From positions 1 to 64,000 of the forward strand of contig NZ_KK211171.1 of NCBI RefSeq assembly GCF_000620705.1: a stretch of DNA of 64,000 bases, written 5' to 3'. Source of the DNA: Nocardioides sp. URHA0020. Lineage in GTDB: Bacteria > Actinomycetota > Actinomycetes > Propionibacteriales > Nocardioidaceae. This document shows, in pieces, positions 1-7,546 of this stretch (position 1 is the stretch's first letter; every line of letters begins with the position of its first letter). The notes below the pieces were generated by a model, which was not told the DNA's origin, ran no database searches, and was given only the letters and a program-made list of their open reading frames with translations. The translations under genes and the position numbers were made by a program.

Positions 1-543
1 GGTGTCGCAGCACGTGATGACGTCACCCTCGACGCCGATCACCCGCTTCACCAGATGACCGCCCGAGGGGTAGAGCCCGACCTTCGACAGCACCTTCGCC
101 ACCGGGCCCGACGGGCCGGCCGACTCCTCGCCCTGCAGCCAGCCGCCCGGGTCCTTGAACACCACGACGTCACCGCGCTCGGGACCGTCGAACCAGTACG
201 ACGGCTTCTCCACCAGGATCCGGTCGTTCTTGATCAACCCCGGCTCCATCGACTCCGAGGGGATGTAGAACGCCTGCACGAACAACGCCTTGATCACCAC
301 CGCCAGCACCAGCGCGATGCCCAGCAGCAGGATCGTCTCCTGCCACACCGGCAGATGCTTCCGCGGCGCCCTGCCGGGCCCGCCGGGGCGGGGTGGCCGA
401 GCGTCGCTCGCGGGCTCGTCGGTGCTGCTCATCGCCTCGCCGGTGTCGTAGTCGGAGCCGGGTTGGGTCCCGGGAACGTGCAAGGACCGCGACCCCTGCT
501 CGTCGTTGCCGGCGGGCGGTGGGTCGCGGTCCTCGGATGTCAC
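1..543 (-). CDS. lepB: Signal peptidase I (C-terminus beyond window)
   Basis: Membrane serine protease that removes signal peptides from Sec/Tat-exported proteins. An acidic, Pro-rich cytoplasmic tail (residues 1-65) precedes one membrane helix (about 70-92). The catalytic Ser is Ser98 in the SESM motif and the general-base Lys is Lys166 in VKRVIG. I chose GTG at 543 because a TACGCT hexamer sits exactly 6 nt upstream, a leaderless layout seen repeatedly in this window. An internal ATG at 432 would shorten the cytoplasmic tail without touching the protease domain. It follows rplS by 32 nt, as in the common actinobacterial rpsP-rimM-trmD-rplS-lepB order. The last residues run off the window edge at base 1. 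Confidence 0.95.
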   Translation of the reverse strand, partial: MTSEDRDPPPAGNDEQGSRSLHVPGTQPGSDYDTGEAMSSTDEPASDARPPRPGGPGRAPRKHLPVWQETILLLGIALVLAVVIKALFVQAFYIPSESMEPGLIKNDRILVEKPSYWFDGPERGDVVVFKDPGGWLQGEESAGPSGPVAKVLSKVGLYPSGGHLVKRVIGVEGDVITCCDT

Positions 544-549
544 GCGCAG

Positions 550-555
550 AGCGTA
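550..555 (-). promoter_or_regulatory. Candidate leaderless -10 box of lepB
   Basis: TACGCT on the minus strand with exactly 6 nt to the GTG of lepB. The same hexamer at the same distance precedes the genes at 9673 and 13039. No clear -35 element was identified, so this could be a secondary promoter inside the ribosomal operon. Confidence 0.45.
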
Positions 556-575
556 ACGACGGAGCCTGAGAGGGC

Positions 576-926
576 TCAGACGTCGCGGCGCTCCTTGATC
601 TTCGCCTTCTTGCCGCGAAGGTTGCGCAGGTAGTAGAGCTTCGCGCGGCGGACGTCACCACGGGTGACGACCTCGATCTGCTCGAAGATCGGGGAGTTGA
701 GGGGGAAGGTGCGCTCGACACCGACGCCGAAGGAGACCTTGCGGACGGTGAAGGTGCGACCGACGCCGGCACCGTGGATCCGGATGACGACACCCTGGAA
801 GACCTGGATGCGGGAGCGGTTGCCCTCGACGACCTTCACGTGCACCTTGACGGTGTCGCCGGCGCGGAAGGCGGGCAGGTCGGTGCGCTTGATCGATTTG
901 CCGAGCTCGGCGATGACGTTGGTCAT
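576..926 (-). CDS. rplS: 50S ribosomal protein L19
   Basis: Large-subunit ribosomal protein at the 30S/50S interface. The 116-residue product starts MTNVIAELGKS and contains the L19 core with FRAGDTVKV and a basic C-terminus, which is the usual family length. The ATG at 926 is preceded by a purine-rich GAGGAGAG Shine-Dalgarno. An in-frame start 8 codons upstream (950) has no such site and was rejected. It lies downstream of trmD with about 215 nt of non-coding sequence between them, so it may have its own promoter. Confidence 0.97.
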   Translation of the reverse strand: MTNVIAELGKSIKRTDLPAFRAGDTVKVHVKVVEGNRSRIQVFQGVVIRIHGAGVGRTFTVRKVSFGVGVERTFPLNSPIFEQIEVVTRGDVRRAKLYYLRNLRGKKAKIKERRDV

Positions 927-1141
927 GGTTTCTCTCCTCGCGAGTGTCACAGGTCAGCCGCGGTACGGGGATGATGATGCGGTGCAGTTGGAGGCCCAGC
1001 CATGCTGGCCGGCGGCGCCGGGCTCCCCCTGTGACAGGAGCCGGAGCGGATCCCCCGCGGAGAGCTCCTCGGGGCGATCCCTGTTTGACCGGGTGGACCG
1101 AGGGGCAAGTCTGCCACAGCGTGCGCGGGCCTGCTAATCCG

Positions 1142-2293
1142 TCAGCCGCGCCGGATCGGCTTCGTCAGGACCACGGCGCCGGGCTCGTCGTACGCGCCTC
1201 GGACCCGGTACCCGGCCTTCTTGTACATCCGCAGGTTGCGCGCGCTCTTCGCGCCGGTGAACAGCCAGTACGCCGTCGCGTCGGGCGGCGCCAGCCCCTC
1301 CATCCGCCCCAGGAGCTCGCGCCCCAGGCCGCGTCCCTCGAGGTCCGGCGCGACCATGAGGCGGCCGATGTCCCAGACCTCCTCGTGGCGGATGCCGCGC
1401 ACCGCGCCGACGAGGCGACCGGCCGAGCGGGCCACCAGCACGGTGTGGGTGTCCAGCCAGGCGCGGACGTCGTCGAGTGACTCGTGCAGCGCGGCCACGT
1501 GCACGCCCGGGTTCTCGTGCTGCACCTGGACCCAGCAGGCCAGCTGCAGCACGAGGAGCTCCGCGGCGTCGGCCGGGGTCGCCGGCCGGATCTCGATGCC
1601 GTCGACCAGCGTCGAGGGGTGCAGCAGGTCGGGGCGGCGCTCCGCCGTACGACGGACCGCCTGGTCGCGCCGCCAGGCGGCGATCGCGGCGTGGTCGCCC
1701 GAGAGCAGCACCGGCGGCACCTCGCGGCCGCGCCAGGTCGACGGCTTGGTGAAGACGGGGTACTCCAGCAGACCGTCCTCGTGGGACTCCTCGACCAAGG
1801 AGGCGGCGTTGCCCATGAAGCCGGGCACCAGGCGTACGACGGCCTCGGTGATCGCCAGCGCGGCGACCTCTCCCCCGTTGAGCACGTAGTCGCCCAAGGA
1901 GATCTCACGGACCTCGGCCCGGGTGGAGACCTCGTCGACCACGCGCTGGTCGATGCCCTCGTAGCGGCCGCACGCGAAGACCAGCCGCTCCTGGGACGCC
2001 AGCTCGCGGGCGACGGGCTGGGTGAAGGGCCGGCCGGAGGGCGTCGTGAAGACGACGGTGGCGCCCTCGACACCGAGCTCGTCGAACGCCTCGCCCCACG
2101 GCTCGGGCTTCATCACCATGCCGGCGCCGCCGCCGTACGGCGTGTCGTCGACGGAGTGGTGCCGGTCGTGGGACCAGCCGCGCAGGTCGTGGACGCGGAT
2201 GTCGATCAGGCCCTTGTCGCGGGCCTTGCCCGCGAGCGAGAGCTCGAGCGGGGCCAGGTAGTCGGGGAAGATCGTCACGACGTCGATGCGCAT
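1142..2293 (-). CDS. trmD: tRNA (guanine37-N1)-methyltransferase fused to a GNAT acetyltransferase
   Basis: Residues 1 to about 232 are a full TrmD SPOUT methyltransferase that makes m1G37 in tRNAs read at CNN codons. Visible motifs are GRYEGIDQR at 109-117 and the knotted SAM site SLGDYVLNGG at 132-141. The frame continues without a stop into a second domain (about 233-383) with a GNAT fold. Its acetyl-CoA loop, LEGRGLGREL, is at 318-327. Typical TrmD proteins end near residue 230-250. The gene sits 9 nt after rimM in the standard order, so the fusion adds a domain to an essential operon enzyme. The acetyltransferase substrate is unknown. Confidence 0.95.
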   Translation of the reverse strand: MRIDVVTIFPDYLAPLELSLAGKARDKGLIDIRVHDLRGWSHDRHHSVDDTPYGGGAGMVMKPEPWGEAFDELGVEGATVVFTTPSGRPFTQPVARELASQERLVFACGRYEGIDQRVVDEVSTRAEVREISLGDYVLNGGEVAALAITEAVVRLVPGFMGNAASLVEESHEDGLLEYPVFTKPSTWRGREVPPVLLSGDHAAIAAWRRDQAVRRTAERRPDLLHPSTLVDGIEIRPATPADAAELLVLQLACWVQVQHENPGVHVAALHESLDDVRAWLDTHTVLVARSAGRLVGAVRGIRHEEVWDIGRLMVAPDLEGRGLGRELLGRMEGLAPPDATAYWLFTGAKSARNLRMYKKAGYRVRGAYDEPGAVVLTKPIRRG

Positions 2294-2302
2294 CGGCCCG
2301 GC

Positions 2303-2851
2303 CTACTCGTCGTCGGGCAGCGGCGCGACCAGGCCCGGGCGGTCCGCGATCACGACCCGGCGGCCGGCCAGGTCGACCTCCGGCACCAGGGCCTTCACGA
2401 AGGGCACCAGGGTGTCGCGGCGGTCGAGCGCGCGGACGGCGAGCAGGTCCTGGGCACCGCCGTGCACGAGCCCGGTGACCGTGCCGAGCTCGGCGCCGGA
2501 GAGGTCGTACGCCGTGAGCCCGACCAGCTGGTGGTCGTAGTACTCGTCGGGGTCCTCGGGCGACTCACCGGCGGGGATCGAGGCGTGCAGCAGGATCCCG
2601 CGGGCGGCCTCGGCCGCGTTGCGGTCGGGGATCTCCTCGAACCGGACCAGCAGCACCGACGAGTGCCAGCGCGAGCTCGCCACGGTGACGCGGCGCAGGG
2701 TCGTGGCCGACCCCGAGGGGGCCTCGACGTCCAGCACCGCGCCGGCCGCGAAGCGCCGCTCCGGCTCGTCGGTGCGGACGTTGATGGTCACGTCGCCGCG
2801 CAGGCCGTGGGCCTTGCCGATGCGGCCCACGACGACGTCGGTGCTCTCCAC
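2303..2851 (-). CDS. rimM: 16S rRNA-processing protein RimM
   Basis: Assists maturation of the 30S head domain and binds S19. The 182-residue product starts VESTDVVVGRIGKAHGLRGDV, with the conserved GRIGKAHGLRG motif of the N-terminal beta-barrel, and a PRC-barrel C-terminal half (EYYDHQLVGL onward). GTG at 2851 has a GAGAGGAAG ribosome-binding site. A longer frame opening at 2908 adds 19 residues unlike the family and was not used. trmD begins 9 nt downstream. Confidence 0.95.
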   Translation of the reverse strand: MESTDVVVGRIGKAHGLRGDVTINVRTDEPERRFAAGAVLDVEAPSGSATTLRRVTVASSRWHSSVLLVRFEEIPDRNAAEAARGILLHASIPAGESPEDPDEYYDHQLVGLTAYDLSGAELGTVTGLVHGGAQDLLAVRALDRRDTLVPFVKALVPEVDLAGRRVVIADRPGLVAPLPDDE

Positions 2852-2884
2852 GTGTCTTCCTCTCTCTACGGACAAATGCAGAAC

Positions 2885-2910
2885 GGGTGCCGCCCCGGAG
2901 GGCGACACCC
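2885..2910 (-). terminator. Hairpin between khpA and rimM
   Basis: Inverted repeat with 11-bp arms (one mismatch) and a CGGA loop, just after the khpA stop. There is no clean T run after it on the minus strand. It could be a partial terminator or processing site that tunes rimM-trmD expression relative to rpsP. Confidence 0.4.
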
Positions 2911-2928
2911 ATTCAAGCGCGTCTCGGA

Positions 2929-3171
2929 TCAGCGCCGCCGGTCCACGTCGACGAAGTCGACGCGGGCCCCGCCCCGCCCCGCCAGGGCGGAGACGACGGT
3001 GCGGAACGCCGTGGCGGTGCGCCCGCCACGCCCGATGACCTTGCCCAGGTCGTCGGGGTGCACGCGCACCTCCAGGATCGAGCCTCGACGCAGCTGCTTG
3101 TCGCGCACGCTCACGTCGTCAGGGTGTTCGACGACCCCACGGACCAGGTGCTCGAGCGCCTCGGCAAGCAT
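2929..3171 (-). CDS. khpA: KhpA-type KH-domain RNA-binding protein
   Basis: An 80-residue single KH domain. The GxxG loop is in GKVIGRGGRTATAF, the hallmark of the type-II KH fold that binds single-stranded RNA. In firmicutes KhpA pairs with KhpB (Jag) and affects cell elongation and division. In actinobacteria the gene is fixed between rpsP and rimM, exactly as here. The ATG at 3171 lies 5 nt after the rpsP stop, so the two are probably co-translated. No KhpB partner is in the window. Confidence 0.92.
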   Translation of the reverse strand: MLAEALEHLVRGVVEHPDDVSVRDKQLRRGSILEVRVHPDDLGKVIGRGGRTATAFRTVVSALAGRGGARVDFVDVDRRR

Positions 3172-3176
3172 CGCGC

Positions 3177-3755
3177 TCAGGACTCGGTCTTCTCGGCGCC
3201 GGCCTCGGCGACCGCGGGGGTCTCCTCGGCCGGAGCCTCGGTGGCCTCGGCAGCGGGGGTCTCCGCGGCGGGGGTCTCCTCCGCGGCGGGGGTCTCCACG
3301 ACGGGAGCCTCCTCGGCGGCGGGCGCCTCCTCGGCGGGCTTGTCCTCGGCCGGCTTGTCCTCGGCCTTCTTCTTCGCGGCCTTCTTGGTCACCGCGCCGC
3401 TCTTGGGCTCGCTCGCAACCTCCTTGAGGGCCTCGTTGAAGACGTCGAGCTTGCTCGGCTTGGCCGCGGCGACCTTCAGGGTGCCCTCGGTGCCGGACAT
3501 GCCCTTGAACGTCTGCCAGTCGCCGGTGATCGTGAGGATCTTGGCGACGGCGTCGGACGGCTGCGCGCCGACACCGAGCCAGTACTGCACCCGCTCGGAG
3601 ACGACGTCGATGTACGACGGGTCCTCCTTGGGGTGGTACTTGCCGATCTCCTCGATGACCTTGCCGTCGCGCTTCTTGCGGGAGTCGACGACGACGATGC
3701 GGTACTGCGGAACCCGGACCTTGCCCAGGCGCTTCAAACGGATCTTGACGGCCAC
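3177..3755 (-). CDS. rpsP: 30S ribosomal protein S16 with long acidic/Ala tail
   Basis: Residues 1 to about 85 are a normal S16 (MAVKIRLKRLGKVRVPQYRI, then DAVAKIL). The remaining roughly 105 residues are a low-complexity tail rich in Ala, Glu, Pro, Thr and Lys, with repeated EDKPAEE and ETPAAEE-like blocks. Actinobacterial S16 proteins are often extended, but this tail more than doubles the family core. GTG at 3755 is preceded by a GAGGAG Shine-Dalgarno. It is the first gene of the rpsP-khpA-rimM-trmD cluster. Confidence 0.95.
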   Translation of the reverse strand: MAVKIRLKRLGKVRVPQYRIVVVDSRKKRDGKVIEEIGKYHPKEDPSYIDVVSERVQYWLGVGAQPSDAVAKILTITGDWQTFKGMSGTEGTLKVAAAKPSKLDVFNEALKEVASEPKSGAVTKKAAKKKAEDKPAEDKPAEEAPAAEEAPVVETPAAEETPAAETPAAEATEAPAEETPAVAEAGAEKTES

Positions 3756-3950
3756 GTTTGTGGTGTCTCCTCAGGAATAAGTGTGGTGATGGAGGTCCCG
3801 ACACCAGGTGGGGAAAGCACCGGTGGGTTCCTCCGATGGGCTCTGCGACGCTCGGGTGAGAGGGTCCGGGCGTGCAGGACTCAGCCGGTAAGTCTGCCAG
3901 ACGTTGCACCCGTCCCAGAAATCCACCCCACCATCGGGCAGAGTCGAGCC

Positions 3951-4535
3951 ATGAGCCAGCCGCCGCCGTCGTACCCGGTCCCCTCGGGCTACCCGCCGGG
4001 ACAGCCTCCGTTGCCGGGCCGGACCCGCCCCAGCGGGTGGTGGTTCGTCCTCGGCGGCGGACTGATCGTCGCCGCGCTCGCGGCCGGCGCCGCGGTCTTC
4101 GTCTGGACTCTGTGGCCGCTGATCGAGCCCGGCGTGGACGTGCCCGCCGACGGACAGAGCCACGTCCTGGTCCTCGACACCGACCACGAGCTGATGCTGT
4201 GGCGCCACTCGGACGTCTTCGACCCCGACTGCAGCGTCGTGGACACGGCCACCGGTGCCGAGGTCGACCTCCGGCCGGTGACCAGCCAGATCACCAAGGA
4301 CGTCGGCGACGGCGCCTGGACGGCGGCGTACCGCCTCGACCCGGGCTCCGGCACGCTCGACGTGACGTGCGCCGCGGGCAACGGCAGCGTCCAGCTGGCC
4401 CGGGCGCCGCAGATCGGCACCTTCGTCGGCGGCGTGATCGCGACCATCGCTGTCCCCAGCCTTCTCGGGCTGATGGGGCTCGCGATCCTCATCGTGACCG
4501 GCGTCCTGTGGGCGACGCGCCCACCCCGTGCCTGA
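3951..4535 (+). CDS. Pro-rich two-pass membrane protein, function unknown
   Basis: A 194-residue protein. It has a cytoplasmic Pro/Tyr/Gly-rich N-terminus (YPVPSGYPPGQ), a first membrane helix near residues 28-50, an extracytoplasmic domain of about 110 residues with two Cys (in DCSVVD and VTCAAG) that could form a disulfide, and a second helix near 162-187. The fold is not one I can name. ATG 3951 is the first start after a gap that also holds the rpsP 5' region on the other strand. The promoter of the next gene overlaps its stop codon. Confidence 0.8.
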   Translation: MSQPPPSYPVPSGYPPGQPPLPGRTRPSGWWFVLGGGLIVAALAAGAAVFVWTLWPLIEPGVDVPADGQSHVLVLDTDHELMLWRHSDVFDPDCSVVDTATGAEVDLRPVTSQITKDVGDGAWTAAYRLDPGSGTLDVTCAAGNGSVQLARAPQIGTFVGGVIATIAVPSLLGLMGLAILIVTGVLWATRPPRA

Positions 4536-4560
4536 CAGACGGCCGTCGTGCTGGGATACT
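4532..4560 (+). promoter_or_regulatory. Sigma-70-type promoter of the orphan response regulator
   Basis: CTGACA (4532-4537), a 17-bp spacer, then GATACT (4555-4560), close to the housekeeping consensus. The -35 box overlaps the stop codon of the upstream gene. The ATG of the downstream gene is 7 nt after the -10 box, so the transcript is predicted to be leaderless. Confidence 0.6.
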
Positions 4561-4567
4561 CCGTCGA

Positions 4568-5503
4568 ATGTCTGAGCCCTCGGAGACCGCCGGCCCCCCG
4601 GTCGCCCTCATCGTCGAAGACGACGAGGACACGACCGCGCTGCTCGAGGTGGTGCTGACCCAAGCCGGCTTCTCGGTCCTGACCGCCGACAACGGTGCCG
4701 ACGGCATCGAGCTGGCGCGGACCCACCACCCGACCCTGGCGACGATCGACGTCACGATGCCGCAGATGGACGGTCTGGAGGCGACCCGACGGATCCGCGA
4801 GTTCAGCGACGCCTACATCGTCATCATCAGCGGCAAGTCGCAGGAGCACGACATCCTGGCCGGCTTCGACGCCGGCGCCGACGACTACGTGCCCAAGCCG
4901 ATCCGCCCGGTCGAGCTGCGCGCCCGCCTGGCCGCGGTCGCCCGCCGTCCCGTCGCCGGGATCATCGAGGCCGCTCCCACGTGGGCGCCGGCCGACGTCG
5001 ACAGCGCCCGCTCCGCCTTCCTGCAGCGCGTGGTCGCCGGTCAGCCGATCGACACCTCCTCGACCGACGGGGTCGACCAGGAGGAGGACGAGGAGGACAC
5101 CGGCCAGGACGGCCGGGAGGGCATGCTCGAGGTCGGCATGCGCTTCGTCGGCGGCTGGATCGAGTTCCGCGGCCTGCGGATCAACCCCGCGCGCGGCATC
5201 GTCGTCGTGGACGACCGGCTCGCCGACCTGCCCCAGGAGCAGATCGACCTCCTGGAGATCCTGATGTACGCCGGCAGCCGCACCCTCAACGGGCGCCAGC
5301 TCGCGCTCCGGCTGCGCGGGCAGACCGAGGAGACCGCGACCACGACGTCCGTGCAGGACCAGCGGTGGGTCGAGGCCCTGGTCACGGGCCTGCGGGTCCA
5401 GATCAAGGACGACGAGGCGTCGCCGCGCTGGCTGGAGACGCTGCCCAACGGGCGCTACCGGCTGGTGCGGCCCGACCTGTCAGGCGACGACGCGACCGCG
5501 TAG
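4568..5503 (+). CDS. Orphan response regulator with divergent winged-helix output
   Basis: A 311-residue protein. The receiver domain (about 13-130) has the acidic pocket IVEDDED, the phospho-acceptor Asp in TIDVTMPQMDG, and the conserved Lys in DDYVPKPIRP. An unusually long acidic linker (about 140-200, with QEEDEEDTGQD) follows. The C-terminal region (about 205-305) has the pattern of an OmpR-type winged helix, from IEFRGLRINP through a recognition-helix region to a terminal hairpin LPNGRYRLV, but is quite diverged. No histidine kinase is adjacent. It overlaps the convergent amidohydrolase gene by 24 bp. Confidence 0.85.
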   Translation: MSEPSETAGPPVALIVEDDEDTTALLEVVLTQAGFSVLTADNGADGIELARTHHPTLATIDVTMPQMDGLEATRRIREFSDAYIVIISGKSQEHDILAGFDAGADDYVPKPIRPVELRARLAAVARRPVAGIIEAAPTWAPADVDSARSAFLQRVVAGQPIDTSSTDGVDQEEDEEDTGQDGREGMLEVGMRFVGGWIEFRGLRINPARGIVVVDDRLADLPQEQIDLLEILMYAGSRTLNGRQLALRLRGQTEETATTTSVQDQRWVEALVTGLRVQIKDDEASPRWLETLPNGRYRLVRPDLSGDDATA

Positions 5504-6556
5504 GACCACGCACGCCGGCCGGAGCAGCACCGAGAGGTCGGCCAGCGGGTCGGCGTCGTACACCACGAAGTCGGCGGGCGCGCCCTCGGTGAGACCGGCG
5601 TTCCAGCCCAGCCACTCCCGCGCGCGCCAGGACGCGGCGCCCAGCGCGTACTCGCGCGGCAGGCCCATCGCCGCCAGGCCGATGACCTCACCGGCGAGGT
5701 TGCCGTGCCGACTGACGCCGCCGTTGTCCGAGCCCGCGTAGAGCGGCACCCCGGCGTCGTACGCCGCCATCAGCGTCGCGCGGCGGTGCACGAAGAGGTC
5801 GGTGATGGTGCGGGAGTACGCCGGGAAGCGCTCGCGGCCGGACCAGGCGTACTCCGGGAACCTCTCGGTCTGCATCACCGTCGGCACCAGCGCGACGCCG
5901 CGCTCGGCCATCAGCCCCAGGTGCTCCTCGGCCAGCCCGGTGCCGTGCTCGATGCAGTCGATGCCCGCCTCCAGCAGCCCGGTCAGGACGTCGCGGCCGA
6001 AGCAGTGGGCGGTGACCTTGGCACCGTGGTCGTGCGCGGCGGTGATCGCCGCAGCGAAGTCCGCGGCGGGGAAGGACGGCGCGAGGTCGCCGTCGTCGCG
6101 GGAGATCCAGTCCCCCACCAGCTTGACCCAGCCGTCGCCACGCTGCGCCTGCTCCGCGACGGCCGCGGTCAGCCCGTCGGGCTCGACCTCGTCGGCGTAG
6201 TTGCGCAGGTAGCGCCTGGTGCGGGCGATGTGGCGGCCTGCGCGGATCAGCCGGGGCAGGTCCTCGCGCTCCTGCACCCACCGGGTGTCGACCGGCGAGC
6301 CGCAGTCGCGGATCAGCAGGGTGCCGCCGTCGCGGTCCTCGATCGCCTGCTGCTCGGTCTCCTCGTCGCTGACCCCGCCGGCCTCCCCCAGGCCGAGATG
6401 GCAGTGCGCGTCGACGAGGCCGGGCACGATCCACCCGTCCACCGCACGCTCGGCGCCGGCGACGGGCTCGTAGGTGACGCGACCCTCGACGACGTACACC
6501 TCGCGGGCCTCGCCGTCCGGCAGCACCGGGCCGGAGAACTTCAGCGCAGCAGCCAT
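5480..6556 (-). CDS. Amidohydrolase family metal-dependent hydrolase
   Basis: A 358-residue protein of the imidazolonepropionase-like branch of the amidohydrolase superfamily. The metal-binding HxH is in LVDAHCHLGLG, further His ligands are in VTAHCFG and CIEHGTG, and the terminal catalytic Asp is in YAGSDNGG. The C-terminal part returns to the small beta domain (ADFVVYDADPL). Substrate unknown; related proteins act on cyclic amides or peptide-like compounds. ATG 6556 has TAGCGT 7 nt upstream, another leaderless layout. There is no operon partner. Confidence 0.85.
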   Translation of the reverse strand: MAAALKFSGPVLPDGEAREVYVVEGRVTYEPVAGAERAVDGWIVPGLVDAHCHLGLGEAGGVSDEETEQQAIEDRDGGTLLIRDCGSPVDTRWVQEREDLPRLIRAGRHIARTRRYLRNYADEVEPDGLTAAVAEQAQRGDGWVKLVGDWISRDDGDLAPSFPAADFAAAITAAHDHGAKVTAHCFGRDVLTGLLEAGIDCIEHGTGLAEEHLGLMAERGVALVPTVMQTERFPEYAWSGRERFPAYSRTITDLFVHRRATLMAAYDAGVPLYAGSDNGGVSRHGNLAGEVIGLAAMGLPREYALGAASWRAREWLGWNAGLTEGAPADFVVYDADPLADLSVLLRPACVVLRGRVVA

Positions 6557-6584
6557 GCCGGGGACGCTACCGCTCGCGCCGCGC

Positions 6585-7481
6585 TCACTCCGCCAGCTCG
6601 GCGTCCAGAGTCAGCTCCACGTTGGCCCAGACCTCGTGGCCGAGCGCCGACAGCGGCGCGATCAGGGCTCGGCGTACGTCGTCCTCCACCGCCACCTCCC
6701 AGGCGCCCGCCACGACGAAGACGACGTCGACGTAGAGCCTGCGGCCGAGCTTGGTGGCGGCGACGGTGGGCTCGGGGAGCCCGAACCGCGAGCGGACGTC
6801 GGCGATCGCCGTGGCGATCGCCGCCTGCACCGGCGCCGGCGGTGCCGCTTCGAGGAGCTCCAGGGCGGCCGAGCGCAGCAGCCGGACCGGCAGCGGCGCC
6901 AGCAGCACGCACGCGAGCAGGACCAGCACCGGGTCGGCGTACGCCACGGCCGCGCTCCACGACGTGCCGTCGAGGACCAGCGCGACCGCGCCGCCCACGG
7001 CGATCACACCGCTCAGCAGGGCGCCCGCCCGCCACTGGGCCACCTCCGCGGCGAGGATGTCCGACGACGCGCGTCGGCCCAGCCAGAGGCTGACGAGCAG
7101 CGAGCAGGTGGCCGAGATGACGCCGTACGCGAGGACGGTCTCGGGAGCGACGTCGCTGCCGCCGGCGCGGATCAGCGTGATGGCGTCGAAGCCGGCGTAC
7201 AGCAGGGTGCCGAGCAGGGCGGCGCCCTGCACCGCGATCACCAGCGGGGTCGCGGCCTGCTTGCCGAAGGGGAACATCCTGGTCGGCGCCGCGGACGCGG
7301 CCGAGGAGGCCACCAGGGAGAGCCAGGACAGCAGGATCCCGAGCAGCACGTAGACGCCGTCGAAGAGCAGCACGCGGGACTCCGCGACGATGCCCCAGCC
7401 CACCGCCAGCGCGCCGAGCACGACCGAGCACGCGATCGACTGACCGAGGGATCGCCGCTCCTGCCGACCGTGGTCGTCCAC
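6585..7481 (-). CDS. Cation diffusion facilitator-like transporter
   Basis: About 298 residues with five to six membrane helices in the first 200 residues and a soluble C-terminal domain (about 205-298), as in CDF/cation-efflux proteins. The helix-2 metal site keeps one Asp (LLFDGVYVLLG) but lacks the usual second acidic/His residue four positions on. Helix 5 keeps an Asp in YADPVLV. Metal specificity, or even metal transport, is therefore uncertain. GTG 7481 follows TAGATT by 8 nt. Reading further upstream gives a low-complexity extension from the antisense of the GH3 gene, which I rejected. Confidence 0.75.
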   Translation of the reverse strand: MDDHGRQERRSLGQSIACSVVLGALAVGWGIVAESRVLLFDGVYVLLGILLSWLSLVASSAASAAPTRMFPFGKQAATPLVIAVQGAALLGTLLYAGFDAITLIRAGGSDVAPETVLAYGVISATCSLLVSLWLGRRASSDILAAEVAQWRAGALLSGVIAVGGAVALVLDGTSWSAAVAYADPVLVLLACVLLAPLPVRLLRSAALELLEAAPPAPVQAAIATAIADVRSRFGLPEPTVAATKLGRRLYVDVVFVVAGAWEVAVEDDVRRALIAPLSALGHEVWANVELTLDAELAE

Positions 7482-7546
7482 GACGAAGCAATCTAGCGTG
7501 CGACGACCCGCCGGCCACGAGGTGACCGGCGGGTCGAGGCGGAGGA

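Noticed and set aside
2911..3909. 326-codon minus-strand frame covering rpsP and khpA
   Set aside because: Only its last 80 codons (khpA) are real. The rest is Arg/Gly-rich shadow of rpsP.
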